Part shown: positions 1 through 11,450 of the stretch, piece after piece | Position numbering within the stretch: the stretch's first letter is position 1 | Layout: each line of letters opens with the position of its first letter | NCBI GenBank assembly: GCA_950106755.1 | Contig: OX467087.1 | Coordinates: 8,622,047 to 8,686,046, forward strand | Source of the DNA: Climacium dendroides | Lineage: Eukaryota; Streptophyta; Bryopsida; Hypnales; Climaciaceae | Reading direction: 5' to 3' | Length of the DNA stretch: 64,000 nt | The notes under the pieces: generated by a model | Seen by the model: only the letters and a program-made list of their open reading frames with translations | What the model was told of the DNA's origin: nothing | Databases searched by the model: none | Translations under genes and position numbers: made by a program

Positions 1-986
1 TTCTCCATCATTAATTTAATAGCTCTTCATAAATTTGTACAAGATTTCTTCTAAAATAATGGTTGTTCAATATTTTGGTTTAAATTGTTGTGCACTAGGT
101 TTGATATCCAATTATCAATTTATTTTTTAAGGTGGTTTATCCAAGGAATTGTTGATGTTGTCTTTCTATGTAGTGCAAGAATTTATGACCTTTCTTTTTC
201 TTCAAATGTATATCGCAAGGGGTGCTCTCTTTGTATATTTTAGAACCCATGTGCGTTCAAAGAGTGTTTTTAGGAGCTACAAATAACATGCTTTAAATAA
301 AAATACTATAAAATAAACCTAAAATATTTGAAGAATGCTTTTATATATTTTTGAAGCTCCTATTTTATTATAAAACTTTTAACTTTTTAGTTGTCAAGCA
401 TAAATGGCACCCAATGTTTGGACTCATCTAATTTTCTAAAATTGATATTAGTTTCCTCCCCCTTGCAAAGAACAGAAAAAACACATACAAAAATAGATTT
501 TTTAAATAAAAATAAGTTTAAATAAGTTTAGTCTACTAAAAAATAAAATCAAGACTTTCTAATAAACTCTTCAAGCAATTTTCTTCTATATCACCTTTTG
601 AAGTTTTTTAAACAACTCATCCAAATTCCTTATAGAAAGTAGTTAATTGGCCTATAGAACTTCAATGACATTTTATAATAATTGATTACTTTTATTTGAT
701 CAATACTATGTGAAACCCATTTATAGTTTATTTGTAGAACCAAGTTGAATAAATCTTGAGTTTTGTTGGAGCTCTCAATAGTTGTAAAAATTAATTAATC
801 TATAAAAGGCTATCTATCATCTTCAAACACAAGATGCAAACATTATTGTTATCATTACAATTATACAATATATAAACCACCAATTGAAACAAATAATGCC
901 TTGTTAGGCTTAATTGAATACAAAATGTTTTAATTTTTTTTGTAAGATTTAAATTCAATTAAAAATATGTTTAGGATTGACTTTAT
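1..986. other. AT-rich intergenic DNA, no gene seen
   Basis: Long A and T runs, no open frame of note and no recognisable domain on either strand. I saw no repeat end in this stretch. Confidence 0.6.
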
Positions 987-1300
987 TCCCTAAAGGACCA
1001 AAGTCTTATTTCTACCAAAAAACATTCAAAACTGCCATTTCTATAGCAAAGAGTAAAAAAATTTGAAATTTTTTCTTTTTGCACATTTAATTGTAGGATC
1101 TTACACTTAACTAGTATGAGAATGTGTAAAAAAAATTCAGAAATTTTGACTACACATATTGAATGATATCTTCATTTAAAGTGAAAAAAATAAGTTTTTT
1201 AGCACATTGCAAGATTAGATTACTTGACTTTGAACCTTCTTAACTTAAATTTTTTGCACTTATAGTCTTAATGCTATTTTTATTTTTGACCGATTGATTG
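987..1300 (+). repeat. Partial copy of the TTAA/CCCCTAAA repeat family
   Basis: The block starts TTAT then TCCCTAAAGGACC and runs parallel to the reverse complement of the right half of the element at 59130-60064. Shared landmarks are AAACTGCCATTTCTAT, then a GCAAAGAG box, then GTAGGATCTT, then AACTTAAAATTTTT-like text. The flanking TTAA has become TTAT and the far end is not found, so this is a truncated, diverged copy. No coding capacity. Confidence 0.6.
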
Positions 1301-2112
1301 TTTAACATGGTTATTTCTACATTTAGCCAATTGATATCATAATACAAAGGCTTACTAGTAGTAGTTTCCAATTAGGATTGGATTTCATGTGAATTGAGAT
1401 TTTAAAGGATTTAGATGCCAATTGGTAGTTATGTCACTTGAGTAGCCTAGGCTTATAGGCCGGTGAATTTTCAATTGGTTTTCAATTGATCTCGGTATGT
1501 AGGGATTCTTTTTAATAGCTAGGAGTAAAAACAATTGTGTAATTTTGTATTTGTTTTGTAATAGAGTATGTAATTGTGAGTTGTGTGATGAATAATTGTG
1601 TGTATGTGTAATTGATTGGAAATGTGTAGATGTTGTGTATGAGGAGGAGAAGAATTATTGTTGAAAATAAAACCAATTGTAGAAATGTTTGTGAAGATTT
1701 GTTGTATTGTAAGAGTGAGAACTGGATGTGAATTATTGATAGGGAGAATTGATGTGAGTTACTGAATTGAAGACTGATTGGAGTGAATATGTTTTATAAA
1801 AATTAAAGTAGAAGCTTTGTGAGAATGTGTTGATCAATTGGAAAGAACTGGATGTCTGTGTAATTGAATTGAATAATTAAATGAGTAACAGTTAGAGAGA
1901 AATTGGAGTGAAAATAAATTGAAGAAATTGATGTAAGAAATTAATGGAATATGTAAGAGTGTAACCAATTATGAATTTAATAATATAAAATTAGATTGTA
2001 ACTACACTAATGATGGTATTTAGTGTTCTACTACTAATAGTGTTACCTAGCCTTTTACTCCATACTCTAAATTCCAAGTAGTTTGTATATAGAGTTGGTA
2101 ACATTAAAACTA
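1301..2112. other. AT-rich, C-poor intergenic stretch
   Basis: No gene. From about 1450 to 1990 the plus strand is very poor in C and rich in G, A and T, with repeated AATTG/CAATTG words. A similar composition returns at about 4060-4470, on the other side of the DDE transposase relic. Confidence 0.5.
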
Positions 2113-2275
2113 CCTTCCCTACCTCTCTACCCCGCTTGTCCTTCCCTCCTCTCCTTCCCTCCTCTTGGCCCCTTGACCCCTCTCCCTCCCTCCCTTCCAC
2201 TTGCCCCCTCCCTCCTTCCTTCCTAGCCCCTTCTCTCCCCCTGCCTAGCCTTCCTCAACTTGTTCTTGTGGCCTA
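2113..2275 (+). repeat. Polypyrimidine (C/T) tract
   Basis: About 160 bases almost wholly of CCTTCC, CCCTCC and CTCTCC words on the plus strand. The short open frames on both strands here are artefacts of the simple sequence. A similar tract lies at 15053-15170. Confidence 0.75.
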
Positions 2276-2589
2276 CTTCTTTCTTTTGTGCACAACGCCT
2301 CCAACAACTTGGAACAGTCACATAGTTAATCTAGTTACACAGACATCCGATTGAGTACTATGACTTTACCCAAAATTTCTCGATGTATTTGAACGGTTCA
2401 AAAAGAATAGAGTGAAATTTTCATCGGGCTTGCTAATTGAGCTAGTATTGAGTATATCAGTAGCTCAAGACTCTATTTACACACAACATTTTAGAAACTC
2501 AAAAGATGATGTATTGCTTATAGACAAAATATATCATAGTTGAATGTAACAATTTATGGATGTTCATAACATTGTTCTATTGTCTCAAC

Positions 2590-3504
2590 GAGGTAAATTA
2601 ACATGTAGTGTAGGAAAAGAGTAATTCATTGAAATGCAAACAGCATACTATTTGGGTGTGTTGTAAAGAGGATTTGAATCTAGCTTGTTAGATAAGAACC
2701 TCATGGAAAACATTAATGAGATTCATTTTGTTGTCAACATTGACAATGGTCGCACTTTAAGATTTCGTAGACACTTTTATCAAATATATTGAAGTAGTTT
2801 CAGGTAGGGATTCCATAACTATGGTTGTTAGAATCTCCAGAGGACGTCAAGCCATGGTAGAAGCTCCTATGCTAATATTAACTAATGCAAATTCTAGTTA
2901 TCCCATTAGAGGCTTCGATGATGACATTCCAAGAGTGATTTTCAGAACGAGGCCCAAAGGTTGGATGAATTAAACCTTTTTTCCTCAATACTTTGAAGAA
3001 CCTCAGGCTTTTCAAGTTGATGTGCAACATCAAACTAAGATGGTGTGGATTGATAATTGTACTAATCACAACATCACTACAAGATTGAGGACCATTTTGG
3101 CTGAAAAGCAAACAATTTTGAGGTATTTGCTACCTTGTTCAATACATCTTTGTCAATTAGTAAATACATTTATCATTTTGAAAATAAAAGATGTTTGAAC
3201 CAAGCAGTGGGAAGCCAAAAAGACAGAATTAATTGGAGCCAATGCTTGGCAGAATACTGCTTGTACAGATAGTCAATGGTTTGGTAAGCTTATCAACCTT
3301 GGTAAGAGATTTTTTCTTCAATTGGCCATTAATAATGTTGAAGATGTCAACAAGCAAGTAGATTGCAATAATATGTCTTATACTAGAAAAGTCATGATCC
3401 ATTGTGGCATGGCATTAAATGTTGATGGCTCTTGGAGTTTGGGTCAATTATTTCCACATCTTCAAGAAATAGTAGCAAAACATCATCCGTACTTTGATGG
3501 GTAA
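2590..3504 (+). pseudogene. DDE_1 superfamily (pogo/Tigger-like) transposase relic
   Basis: Conceptual translation recovers a DDE endonuclease core. Near 2700 it reads MENINEIHFVVNIDNGRTL (first catalytic Asp region), then MVVRISRGRQAMVEAPMLI, IRGFDDDIP and PKGWMN. Near 3045 comes WIDNCTNHN, the second Asp box, then YLLPCSIHLCQL, which matches the family's LPPxSTHLxQP motif. The end, from 3322, is open as a 60-residue tail finishing HHPYFDG and a stop. The frame is cut by several stops (two TAA where CAA is expected, one before the PQYFEEP segment) and by small indels near 2780-2800. It is therefore inactive. I found no terminal inverted repeats for it. Family assignment is from motif recall. 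Confidence 0.75.
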
Positions 3505-4589
3505 GATGTTGCTCAATATGATAGGCCAATTTAGATATTGGTTTTGATATTTTTCATTGTTTATATCTATAAAATTTTGTAAGTTTTTTCTTCAATTAGA
3601 AATTGTTGTGATTTATTTTCTAATACAAACTATGAGTTTTGTATATTTGATATTTTTGATGAGTATTTTCTTATGAATTGTTTATAACTTAATCAATTTC
3701 TATTTTATCTCTCATTCTTATCATGTGAAGACAATTCCTTTGAATTTTTTGCTTGTATTTTAAAAACAGAGAATTCAAATTCATAAAGGTTTCTAATGTT
3801 TACTTACTGAAATATTCATTTGAACAAGCATTTGTATATTTAGTTTTGTATTTTTTTCATTGCAATTTAATGAAATAATATGTAACATTAAATGTAAACT
3901 TGTAAAAAATTTTATATTCAATAGTTGACAATTAGTGTCTATGTTGAAATTTAGTATTGATAGCATTAAAAAAAATTATTGATATTTAGTGTTATGCTTT
4001 GTAATTAGTGTTGCCAATATTATTTACCATCATCAATGTAGTGTTGTAATGAGAGACTAAGTGTGTTAAGGGAATTTAATTGGAAATCAAGAGTTGAATT
4101 AATTGGAGTTGAGAAACTATGAAAATGAGAGGTTGTAAAAGAATAAAGATAAATTAATTAGAATTTAATGTAAAAAATATTATTGTGAGATAATTAGGGT
4201 TAAATTTGAAAGAAATCAATTGTTGATTGAAAGACTTTGAAAAGTCAACAAATTGAGTAAACTAGTGCGAATTGAGGAGCCTGATGTGAAGAAACCAATT
4301 GAAAAAGATAATGCTCTCAATAACTATTGATTGTTAAAGAAGAGCACAATTGGATTTGAGAGTTGAATGTTGCTGATTCTTCTTTGGAACGAGAGTCAAT
4401 TGGAGAAAGCTAAATTGAAAAAAACTGTAGTACAAAAATTAAACATTCACAATCTTGCAATTGGATCTTTTAGGTGAAATTAAATTCCAATTTGATGTAA
4501 TTTACCTCCTACAGTTCAAACTCATTTCCTAGGTGGTTTATTCTTAATATAAAAATCATTTATAAATCCATCTACAACACTTGAAAATT
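3505..4589. other. AT-rich intergenic DNA, purine-biased from about 4060
   Basis: No gene. From about 4060 to 4470 the plus strand is rich in GA and AATTG words and poor in C, like 1450-1990. This could be the other arm of the DNA that carried the DDE transposase, but I could not align the two as a terminal repeat. Confidence 0.5.
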
Positions 4590-4915
4590 TTGAGCTTTAA
4601 ATCTTTATAGTGAGAAATTGGATTGAGAATCTAGAAAAAAAAATTCAAAAAAAATTTAATTTTCATTCTTAAAAACATTGTTAAGTAGAAGTAGGTATAA
4701 GATAGAAGGAAAATCTAAATTATTAGCATCTTTAAAATGGAATTAAAATGCACTTATCCCAATAGTGAGATTGTTCTAGAATATAAACTAAACCATGCAG
4801 AACTTTTATTTTTTGAAAATTGTAAAAATTGCATTAAGAAATGAATTCTACAAGTTATTTTTTCAAAAAGATGCTCTAATTGCCTGAAAAACAAGATTGT
4901 CCATAACTCAACTCA
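4590..4915 (+). repeat. Dispersed repeat, copy A of three
   Basis: Aligns along its length with 17040-17360 (+) and with the reverse complement of 59450-59765. Ordered landmarks are GAGAATCTAGAAAAAAA, TAGAAGTAGGT with AAGAT, AAAATGGAATTAAA, AGTGAGATTGTTCTAG, AATTGTAAAAATTG and GAAAAACAAGATTG before a CATAACT box. The third copy lies inside the complete TTAA-flanked element at 59130-60064, so this is probably an internal fragment of that family. Confidence 0.65.
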
Positions 4916-4963
4916 ACAAAATAGAAGCTCAGGTTTAACGTCTTCAGCAATTGGCTAATCCCG

Positions 4964-5020
4964 CCCTAAACCCTAAATCCTAAAAAGCCCTAAACCCTAA
5001 ATCCTAAAACCCTAAACCCT
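4964..5020 (+). repeat. Interstitial telomere-like CCCTAAA repeats
   Basis: Five or more CCCTAAA/CCCTAAATCC units in about 57 bases, the plant telomere heptamer in degenerate form. It sits at the junction of an AT-rich repeat (4590-4915) and a GC-richer block, so it may be a telobox cluster of a promoter or a scar of break repair. Confidence 0.75.
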
Positions 5021-6565
5021 ACAGGCTACCGAGATTACTTCAAAGCGCAAAAGAATAACTGAGAAAAGCACCACACGCAAGCAAATTCTTCAACTTACCA
5101 CACAGTCTGGTCGATCGGCAAACAGACAGAAGCCGTCCTGAGCTCTCCAGAAGCGCTCTTTTCTTTTCTTTCTCCTCCAACGCCAACGTACCGTCAATAC
5201 CCACACTACTCTTCAGATTCACAAACCTTGGAGTTCTGCCACAATCATTGAGCAGAAATAGGAGCACTGAAGTGGGAGCATCCGAGTAACGGATTGAAGG
5301 GGAGAAGGAAACATCGAGCAAAGGACGCAAATGTCGGTGTATCTTACTAGGGGTAGCTCCAACAACGTACAAGTACACTGAACGAAAAAATGTATTCACT
5401 GTCACGCATACAAACTACTATTTGCTCAAGGCTATTGCTTGTTACAATAGATGAATGTTTTTTTTACCAATAGCATAAAGTAGATATCAATGAAGGAGGA
5501 TCTCTATAAACATAAGTTAGTTCGTAAAAATATTCATCAAAAGTAAAAATTTATAGCATTCTTAAATCAGTTAGTGTACGTGACACAAGACACAGTTTTA
5601 ATAGTCAGGTAGAGCCAGAGCTGTCATTGAATGGAATCTCCGGTGGCGCTGGACCCCTCGCCCCCACCTTCCGTCATGCTGCCACAGTATGATTCCACTG
5701 AGCGCATCTGAAACTGGACTGGAAGCTACGATGAGGGTCAAATCTGAAATTCCAAACTGAGGGAGCATGCATACGCCTTGTTCTTATCTACATGCTCCAC
5801 TTCAGGACGGGCGGACGTTACGCTTCGAGACGCCAGTCCATGGAATCATGGAACTGTCAACATTTCAATTTGGTGGTAAACTTTTTGAACAGTACAACTG
5901 ACTAGTCTTGTCCTCCATTAGTAAAATTCTTTAGTTTGAACAGCATTTGGGCCTGAATTTATCCAGTGTCGCTAAGCTTCAGTAGCTGGGTCTTCAGGTA
6001 GCAATGGAGTCACCGGTAGCTGCAGTGGAATCTCCGGTAGCAACAAGCTAGCACGGAAGCTTCAGTCAGAAGCTTGCAGACTTTTTGCAGACTAACTTCA
6101 TTTGTTTTTTAAACAATTGTATTTTGGTCCATGTGGAGCTTGAGCTCTTTGCAACCACAGAGTGGTTTTTCCTATTCTTATTTTAATCAGGATTCAACAT
6201 TTCGGAAGTTTGGCCCCGACCTTCCATCAGTCTGACAAATACAGAATAATTCAAAGTCTGTACAGACTACAGGCAAACCCACTACGTCACAATGAATGTC
6301 TGTACAGACAAGGGCCGACTGAATGTCTGTAAAGGACTGAGTAACATTGGTTTCACACCGACCTGAATGAAGAGTGTTGAGATGGGTCTACAAAGTAAAG
6401 TAACTATGTATGTCACGTGGAAAATTGAACATATTGTCCAGGCAGTCTCGATACTCCAGTTAACTTAAAGTCTGTAACATTGTACCAAGAGAAACTATAT
6501 CCTCTTTAAATGAAAGTTGCTTGGTCTGCATTTCATGTTGTCTATTCGACTATTTCCGTGTTATC
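5021..6565. other. GC-richer unassigned block, possible minus-strand exon at 5101-5405
   Basis: The minus strand is open from 5405 to 5040 (121 residues from MTVNTFF). A good splice donor, GGTAAGT on the minus strand, falls near 5100. The peptide matches no family I know and no partner exon was found, so I do not call a gene. The rest of the block has no convincing frame. The words GGAATCTCCGGT recur near 5634 and 6027. About 55 bases near 5525-5580 resemble 46958-47012. Confidence 0.35.
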
Positions 6566-6864
6566 GATCTGTCGACGAGCTGTTGCAATTGCTGGTTGTC
6601 TTAGGTCTACAGCACTCGATCAAGCGATTGCATTGATCTGAAAGATCTAGAAACCCTGTCAATACGAGCTGATGTGCTGTTGCAATTGTTGGTTAATTGT
6701 CTCATGATTGTCCACAGCGCCAAAGTGATTGATGTCAATGTGAAAGATCTAGAAACCCTGGCAATACGTGTTGACGTGCTGTTGCATTTGCTGGTTGTCT
6801 TAAGTCCATAGCACCGAAGTGATTGATATAAACAGCTGAAAATTCTAGAAACCCTGTCAATACG
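6566..6864 (+). repeat. Three tandem ~100-bp repeats
   Basis: Units end at 6666, 6768 and 6864, each with GAAACCCTGTCAATACG or a one-base variant. Each also carries GCTGTTGCAATTGCTGGTT and a GTGATTGAT box in the same order. Lengths are about 101, 102 and 96 bases. The minus-strand frame at 6607-6870 is a by-product, as its repeated peptide only follows the DNA repeat. Confidence 0.85.
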
Positions 6865-9068
6865 TTCCACCTGCCAAGCAAAGCTGGAAACGCTGAACGG
6901 CCGACAGTTGAATCATTAATTTCCCTAGCGCTCAATTTGCCTCAATTCTGTACTACCTGTACTTCATTTTCTTCCAGCCTCTAATTCAGGGAGATCATCT
7001 CTGCTTGTTGGATTGTCATTTCGGGTTTTGATTTTGCCAGCAGAAAAAATTTGTGCTACTAATTTTTCTTGGTGGCCGCTTTTCACTGATTCCCCCTTTC
7101 TTGTGCAAGATCAACCGAGATACTTTTGATATTTCGTTAAGGGGAACAAGGGCAATCTCCTTGTTATCCTTATTTTGGCAAATTTCGGTGTCAAAACTTG
7201 AGGTTCAAGAGCTTTTCAGTGCTTACGCTAGGAGCGAACAGGGTACCAGGAGAAATCCAAAATGTCCTACGGAAGTTTGAAGCATTCCAGAGACAATGTC
7301 CAGTGATGATAGAATAGGATACAATGGGATATCACAAAAGTACTTACATTTGTCCAATTTCCATATTAGATTTCTCCTGTGCATACCGTAACTTCTCACC
7401 ATGCAGCAAGTGTGGGAAATGTTAGATTATATGACTAAGCTCACGAAATGGACTTGGAAACCTAGCTGCTTTGCCTCGTGCTCACTGCTTTTGGCACCAC
7501 CCCAGGCCACTACTTTAGTCGTTCTGTCAGTACAGTTTGTGGTGAGAAGTTAAGCAACCCCAATTCCAATTATTCGTGTAGTGTCAGAAGGATTTTAGGT
7601 GCCCAACTGAATCTCAAGAGGTCTAAAATCTAGACCTGTAGGTAAAGTTTTGCGATTTCAGATGAGTGGCTCAAGGCACCCAAGTTGCAGACACTTATCT
7701 GAAATCGCAAAACGAACTTGTACCAGAGAGCCCTTTTCCAAATGCACCACTTTTGTGAAAGTAAGCCAATGCAGCGAATATGATCATTTTCCCACCTAGC
7801 GAGCGGGTAGCACGTAGTGAAAATAAACCCTAAACCTTCATTACTCATAGAAAAAGCTATCTGTAATTTTCTTGTCAGTTTTTCATTCAGGTCACAGGTT
7901 TAGGGATCTCTCCCATATTGAAGAGTCTGACTTTAATTGGTCACAACATACAATATTCCCTACTTCATCCCTTCTGTGGAATGGATCGCTTCTTCTTCCA
8001 GAGCATCAAGTCCCTGTATCGACGTTCTTAATTAAATTCACAGGATCCGACTGGCTTCAAAGCTAAATGGATCATCATCAAGTTTAAACCTTTCTGGAGC
8101 TTGTCATGACTTCATTTTGTCATAGGAGACTTGGAAGAATTGAATTACCGACGTGTTTGCTTTCCGACAGTTTGTCGTGCGATCGTTCTGCAGGTCCGGT
8201 AAGATTCTGTGGATTGCCCAATTTCCATCAAATTCACAATTTTCAGTTATGTAAAATTACATTGAACATAGTCTAAGCAAGTCGGCTTGCAACCCTAAAC
8301 CTGCATCACCTCAGAATGGAATTGCCAAACTTGAAGATCCCATGCTGATTGAAGCCACTAGACCAATTTGCTGTTGAAATCTGACATTTCAGCAATTTCA
8401 CGTCTGTACAGGTTGCGAGCGGGTTCCAATGAAAACATGTATTAGTTCCTGAAGACGCGGACGCTCAAAGCCATAATGGCACGGAGGTTGACAGAGATTT
8501 ACACTCGAGAAGTCTTTCTAGCCCCTTTCAAGTTCCCACGCACGAAGAAGTTTGCCGGTACGTACACCAGGAAGCTCAACTGAGGAATAGATCGAGAGAA
8601 ATCGTGTGTCTTTAGTTTCCCTACACACTTTCATTTGAAATGACTTGCGATATTGGTAGTCTTCAGAAAGATTTTAAGCTACACATTACTGAATCATTGC
8701 ACCCGCGTCTAGAAAGCTACCCATGTTGTTATTTCTTTCTTTTTGAGTGTCGTGTATCTAAAGTTCTCACATGCAAGCATGTAAAGTGTATAAGTTTGTA
8801 AGTTAACTGCAAGCATGTACAAAATTTTTCAGATAGACTGTCTTCACAACGTTGAGAGATCTCAATTCGTTTTGGAAAGACCGTTTGAAACTATACTGGA
8901 CATGTTCGCTCAAACGCTGGGTCTGAAAGCGCAAATTTGTGGCATTCAAGTTTTGAGAGCCCTCAAAACTAGGACTAATGCAGAGTGCCGATCGACTGGG
9001 AAATTTGCCATTTTCTTGCCATTTTAACAAATATGACAGTTTCGTAATTTCGTGAAGATTTGAAGCAA
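6865..9068. other. Region upstream of the trihelix gene, no gene called
   Basis: Moderate GC and no frame with a recognisable product. At 8476 an ATG opens a 35-residue frame (MARRLTEIYTR...), and a GTACGT donor-like site falls inside it near 8559. Branch/acceptor-like TTTTTCAG lies near 8833. This could be a spliced 5' leader or an upstream ORF of the gene at 9069, but nothing in the sequence proves it. Confidence 0.4.
7647..7713. repeat. Perfect 17-bp inverted repeat (hairpin)
   Basis: GTTTTGCGATTTCAGAT at 7647-7663 is matched exactly by its reverse complement at 7697-7713, with a 33-base loop. Too short for the usual MITE here and not followed by a T run. It could be a small foldback scar or an RNA hairpin. 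Confidence 0.8.
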
Positions 9069-10418
9069 ATGGCTGGTGCGGGTGAAGATTCCATGATGGA
9101 CTGGGAGAACGTCTACCAAGGCATTAATCCAGATGATCCGTGGATCGAACTCCCTGATATGAGTTCTTCGACCAACATCTTCGGCACCCAATCTGAGCCC
9201 TGTTATCGATTGAACCCTATTGCAAAGACGGAGGTGCAGGCCATAGCCAGGAGTTCCAGTGCTGCGCAATCTGCCGAGGTGTCGACCCCGAACGTCGAAT
9301 CCTGTGCCGCCCAAGCCAAGCGAAGAGCTACACTAAAAGATTTAACTGACAGCAAAGGCAAGGAAAAAAGAGTCCGGGCTACCAATTGGTCTAACGACGA
9401 GAAGGAAACTTTTTTGTTTTTGAAGCTGGAAGCGTTGGAAAAATCCGAGAAGAGTTGGTTTCGTTTTGTTTCAGAACAGCTTCGGAGAAGACGTGAAATT
9501 GAACGAACTGAGACGTCATGCCAGCAACAATGGGATTTGCTTAAAAAAGCTTACAAAGCTATCAGGAATTTACATGAGTTGAAGAGACAGTCCAAAGAGC
9601 ATCCCGTCTTGTTTTGGGACATGGATGAGAGCGCTCGGATGGCCGTGAAAAAGATTTGGAATGAGGATTTGAAGTACCTGCCAGGAGCGTTTCCTAAGGA
9701 ATGGTATGATCTGATGGAGAAGATTATTGTCCTTCGAGCACAGGTCAAGGATACCAAAGCCAGTCACGTGGGGGAATTAAACCGAGAGCCGTCGATTTCT
9801 ACTCGAGCCAATGTATGGCCTGGAGCTTTAGACTCCTCGACAATCCCTCCCAACCAGGCATTGGTTAGTAGTAACGTTCTCTGTCATGATTGTATTAAGC
9901 AACAATCTAATGACAAGATATTGCCTGACGAAGAACTGATGTCGCGGATAGTTCTCCTTGTCGACAAACAGATCGCACAAGCTCTTATGCCTGAGCTTTT
10001 GCGAAGGAAGGAGGATAATGAGCAGAAGTATCGAGAGAACTTGCATGCCATCGACGCGGAACATTCGCAGAGGTTACTGGACAAAGAAGCAGAACATTCG
10101 CAAAGGTTACTGGAAAAAGAAGCAGAACATTCGCAAAGGCTGCAAGCCATAGAAGCAGAGCTTTTGCGAAGGTTGCTGGACAAAGAAGCAGAGCATTCGA
10201 GGAGGCTACAAGCCATAGAAGCAGAGCTTTTGCGAAGGTTGCTGGACAAAGAAGCAGAACATTCGAGGAGACTGCAAGCCATAGAAGCAGAGCTTTTGCG
10301 AAGGGGGGAGGAGGTGCAGAAGCATCGAAAGAGCTTGTTAGACATGCTACACGAAGAAGAGTTGGCCGCTTCTCTGAAGTTGACAACCTTAAAAGAAAGG
10401 AAGCGGGAGTTAGCATGA
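9069..10418 (+). CDS. Trihelix (Myb/SANT-like) DNA-binding protein with hendecad coiled coil
   Basis: Intronless frame of 449 residues. I chose the ATG at 9069 because the slightly longer frame starts with TTG. The N-terminal 100 residues are acidic and Ser-rich. Residues about 101-205 form a Myb_DNA-bind_4/trihelix-like domain: KRVRATNWSNDEKETFLFL with the first Trp, then SCQQQWDLLKKAYKAI with the third-helix Trp, a WFRFVSEQL segment between, and a downstream amphipathic helix ending in FPKEWYDLM. Residues 330-417 are eight 11-residue repeats (AEHSQRLLDKE, AEHSRRLQAIE, AELLRRLLDKE) predicted to form a hendecad coiled coil for dimerisation. A basic KERKREL tail ends the protein. Likely role: nuclear transcription factor or domesticated SANT-like protein. 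Target genes are unknown. The next gene, 11724-13673, is convergent. Confidence 0.8.
   Translation: MAGAGEDSMMDWENVYQGINPDDPWIELPDMSSSTNIFGTQSEPCYRLNPIAKTEVQAIARSSSAAQSAEVSTPNVESCAAQAKRRATLKDLTDSKGKEKRVRATNWSNDEKETFLFLKLEALEKSEKSWFRFVSEQLRRRREIERTETSCQQQWDLLKKAYKAIRNLHELKRQSKEHPVLFWDMDESARMAVKKIWNEDLKYLPGAFPKEWYDLMEKIIVLRAQVKDTKASHVGELNREPSISTRANVWPGALDSSTIPPNQALVSSNVLCHDCIKQQSNDKILPDEELMSRIVLLVDKQIAQALMPELLRRKEDNEQKYRENLHAIDAEHSQRLLDKEAEHSQRLLEKEAEHSQRLQAIEAELLRRLLDKEAEHSRRLQAIEAELLRRLLDKEAEHSRRLQAIEAELLRRGEEVQKHRKSLLDMLHEEELAASLKLTTLKERKRELA
10056..10319 (+). repeat. Eight in-frame 33-bp repeats
   Basis: Coding minisatellite in the trihelix gene. Each 33-bp unit encodes 11 residues. Units 4 to 7 alternate as a 66-bp pair (AELLRRLLDKE then AEHSRRLQAIE), which points to recent expansion of a two-unit block. 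Copies are nearly identical at DNA level, so length may vary between individuals. Confidence 0.9.
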
Positions 10419-11029
10419 AGCGCAAGCACATGCTTAACATATGCTACTTCAAGAGCCTCTTTCTGCGGAAATCGTGGGGATTCCTGGGGTGTCTGCACGT
10501 CGACACAGGTTTTGCGTGCGGTTAGTATGCAACTTGTCATCTCTAAGCCGATCGAAAGCTAGTGATGATCTGTATTTGATAAGCTCTGGACCTTAGGGGA
10601 GGAAACCTTGCATCAACACAAGCTACATCTCACAAGTGGGGAGAGGAACGACATTGGGGTATCGTTACATCTCACAGGCGGAGAGCGATTTAGAATGACA
10701 TTTTGAAACGTCATGACCGTATAGTTGTAAACATTTGTAACATTTGTACATTCACCCTGGGATACGCAATCAACCAAATTTCGCCACTTTTATATAGGGT
10801 ACTTAGCAGCTATAACTCAATCGAGCCAAACCTTTCCAATCACAAGGTCAAGGGGAAATTGAGACTTGAAGAACTGCGAGCCTGGTTATGGCGTGCGGAA
10901 TGCCAAATTAATTGTATCTTCCATTCTGTAAATCCACAAAGATGAGGCTCGCTACATCCAATATACTTTTGATAGTGAGTGGATAAAACCATGTCTCATT
11001 GATAATGGCTGAGAAGCGAATATGGAGAA
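10419..11029. other. Intergenic, 3' side of the trihelix gene
   Basis: No supported gene. It holds a short direct repeat, TACATCTCACA, near 10622 and 10664, and unremarkable AT-richer DNA. The 80-residue frame at 10703-10945 has no recognisable motif. Confidence 0.5.
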
Positions 11030-11450
11030 TTTGAGTAAGATTGTCTTCACCAACTCCAACTCTTTCCTGCCGCCTGAAAAGCACCTGTGAATGCTGACCT
11101 TTCTTTTTTCTATTTGAACCAGATAATTACGGTACTATACAGATCGCGACGCTCAAGAGTTCTTGGTTACGTCAAACGAGCTCGTCATCAAGATGCCAAT
11201 TTCCACAAACCCTATCTCACAGTTCTAATTTCGTAGGAGCTAATAATTGTGGTTACTGGTAGTCGCTTTTGTTCGGTCGAGATTTTATCGAAGTTTAGGG
11301 TTTGACATCCGTAGACGACTCCAATGCTTCATAACGCGCGAATCCTGCGAGATCCATTTCGGGAGAAGTTTCAAGCTGTAGTCCATGCTACTTTGCGACA
11401 TGCAATCACCGAGAACAACATTCATGAAGAGAATGAGGTAGATCTTCTGT
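11030..11450 (-). pseudogene. Relic of a second SPARK kinase: C-terminal end and 3' flank
   Basis: On the minus strand, about 11345-11298 reads DLAGFARYEALESSTDVKP then a stop. This aligns with DLEGLERYEAVESPAENKP and stop at the end of the intact kinase at 11724. The 3' flank also aligns between the copies (ATCGCGACGCTC/ATCACGATGCTC, CAGTTCTAATTTCGTAG/CAATTCTAATTCCGTAG). Upstream, another frame gives VLGDCMSQSSMDYS, resembling the intact copy's MLEGHCEIPYERVL, so at least one frameshift is present. Only the last 35 or so codons survive. It is a tandem-duplication scar, not a working gene. Confidence 0.7.

Noticed and set aside
9884..10540. Long minus-strand frames opposite the trihelix gene
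   Set aside because: Their repetitive peptides only mirror the 33-bp coding repeats of the plus-strand gene.
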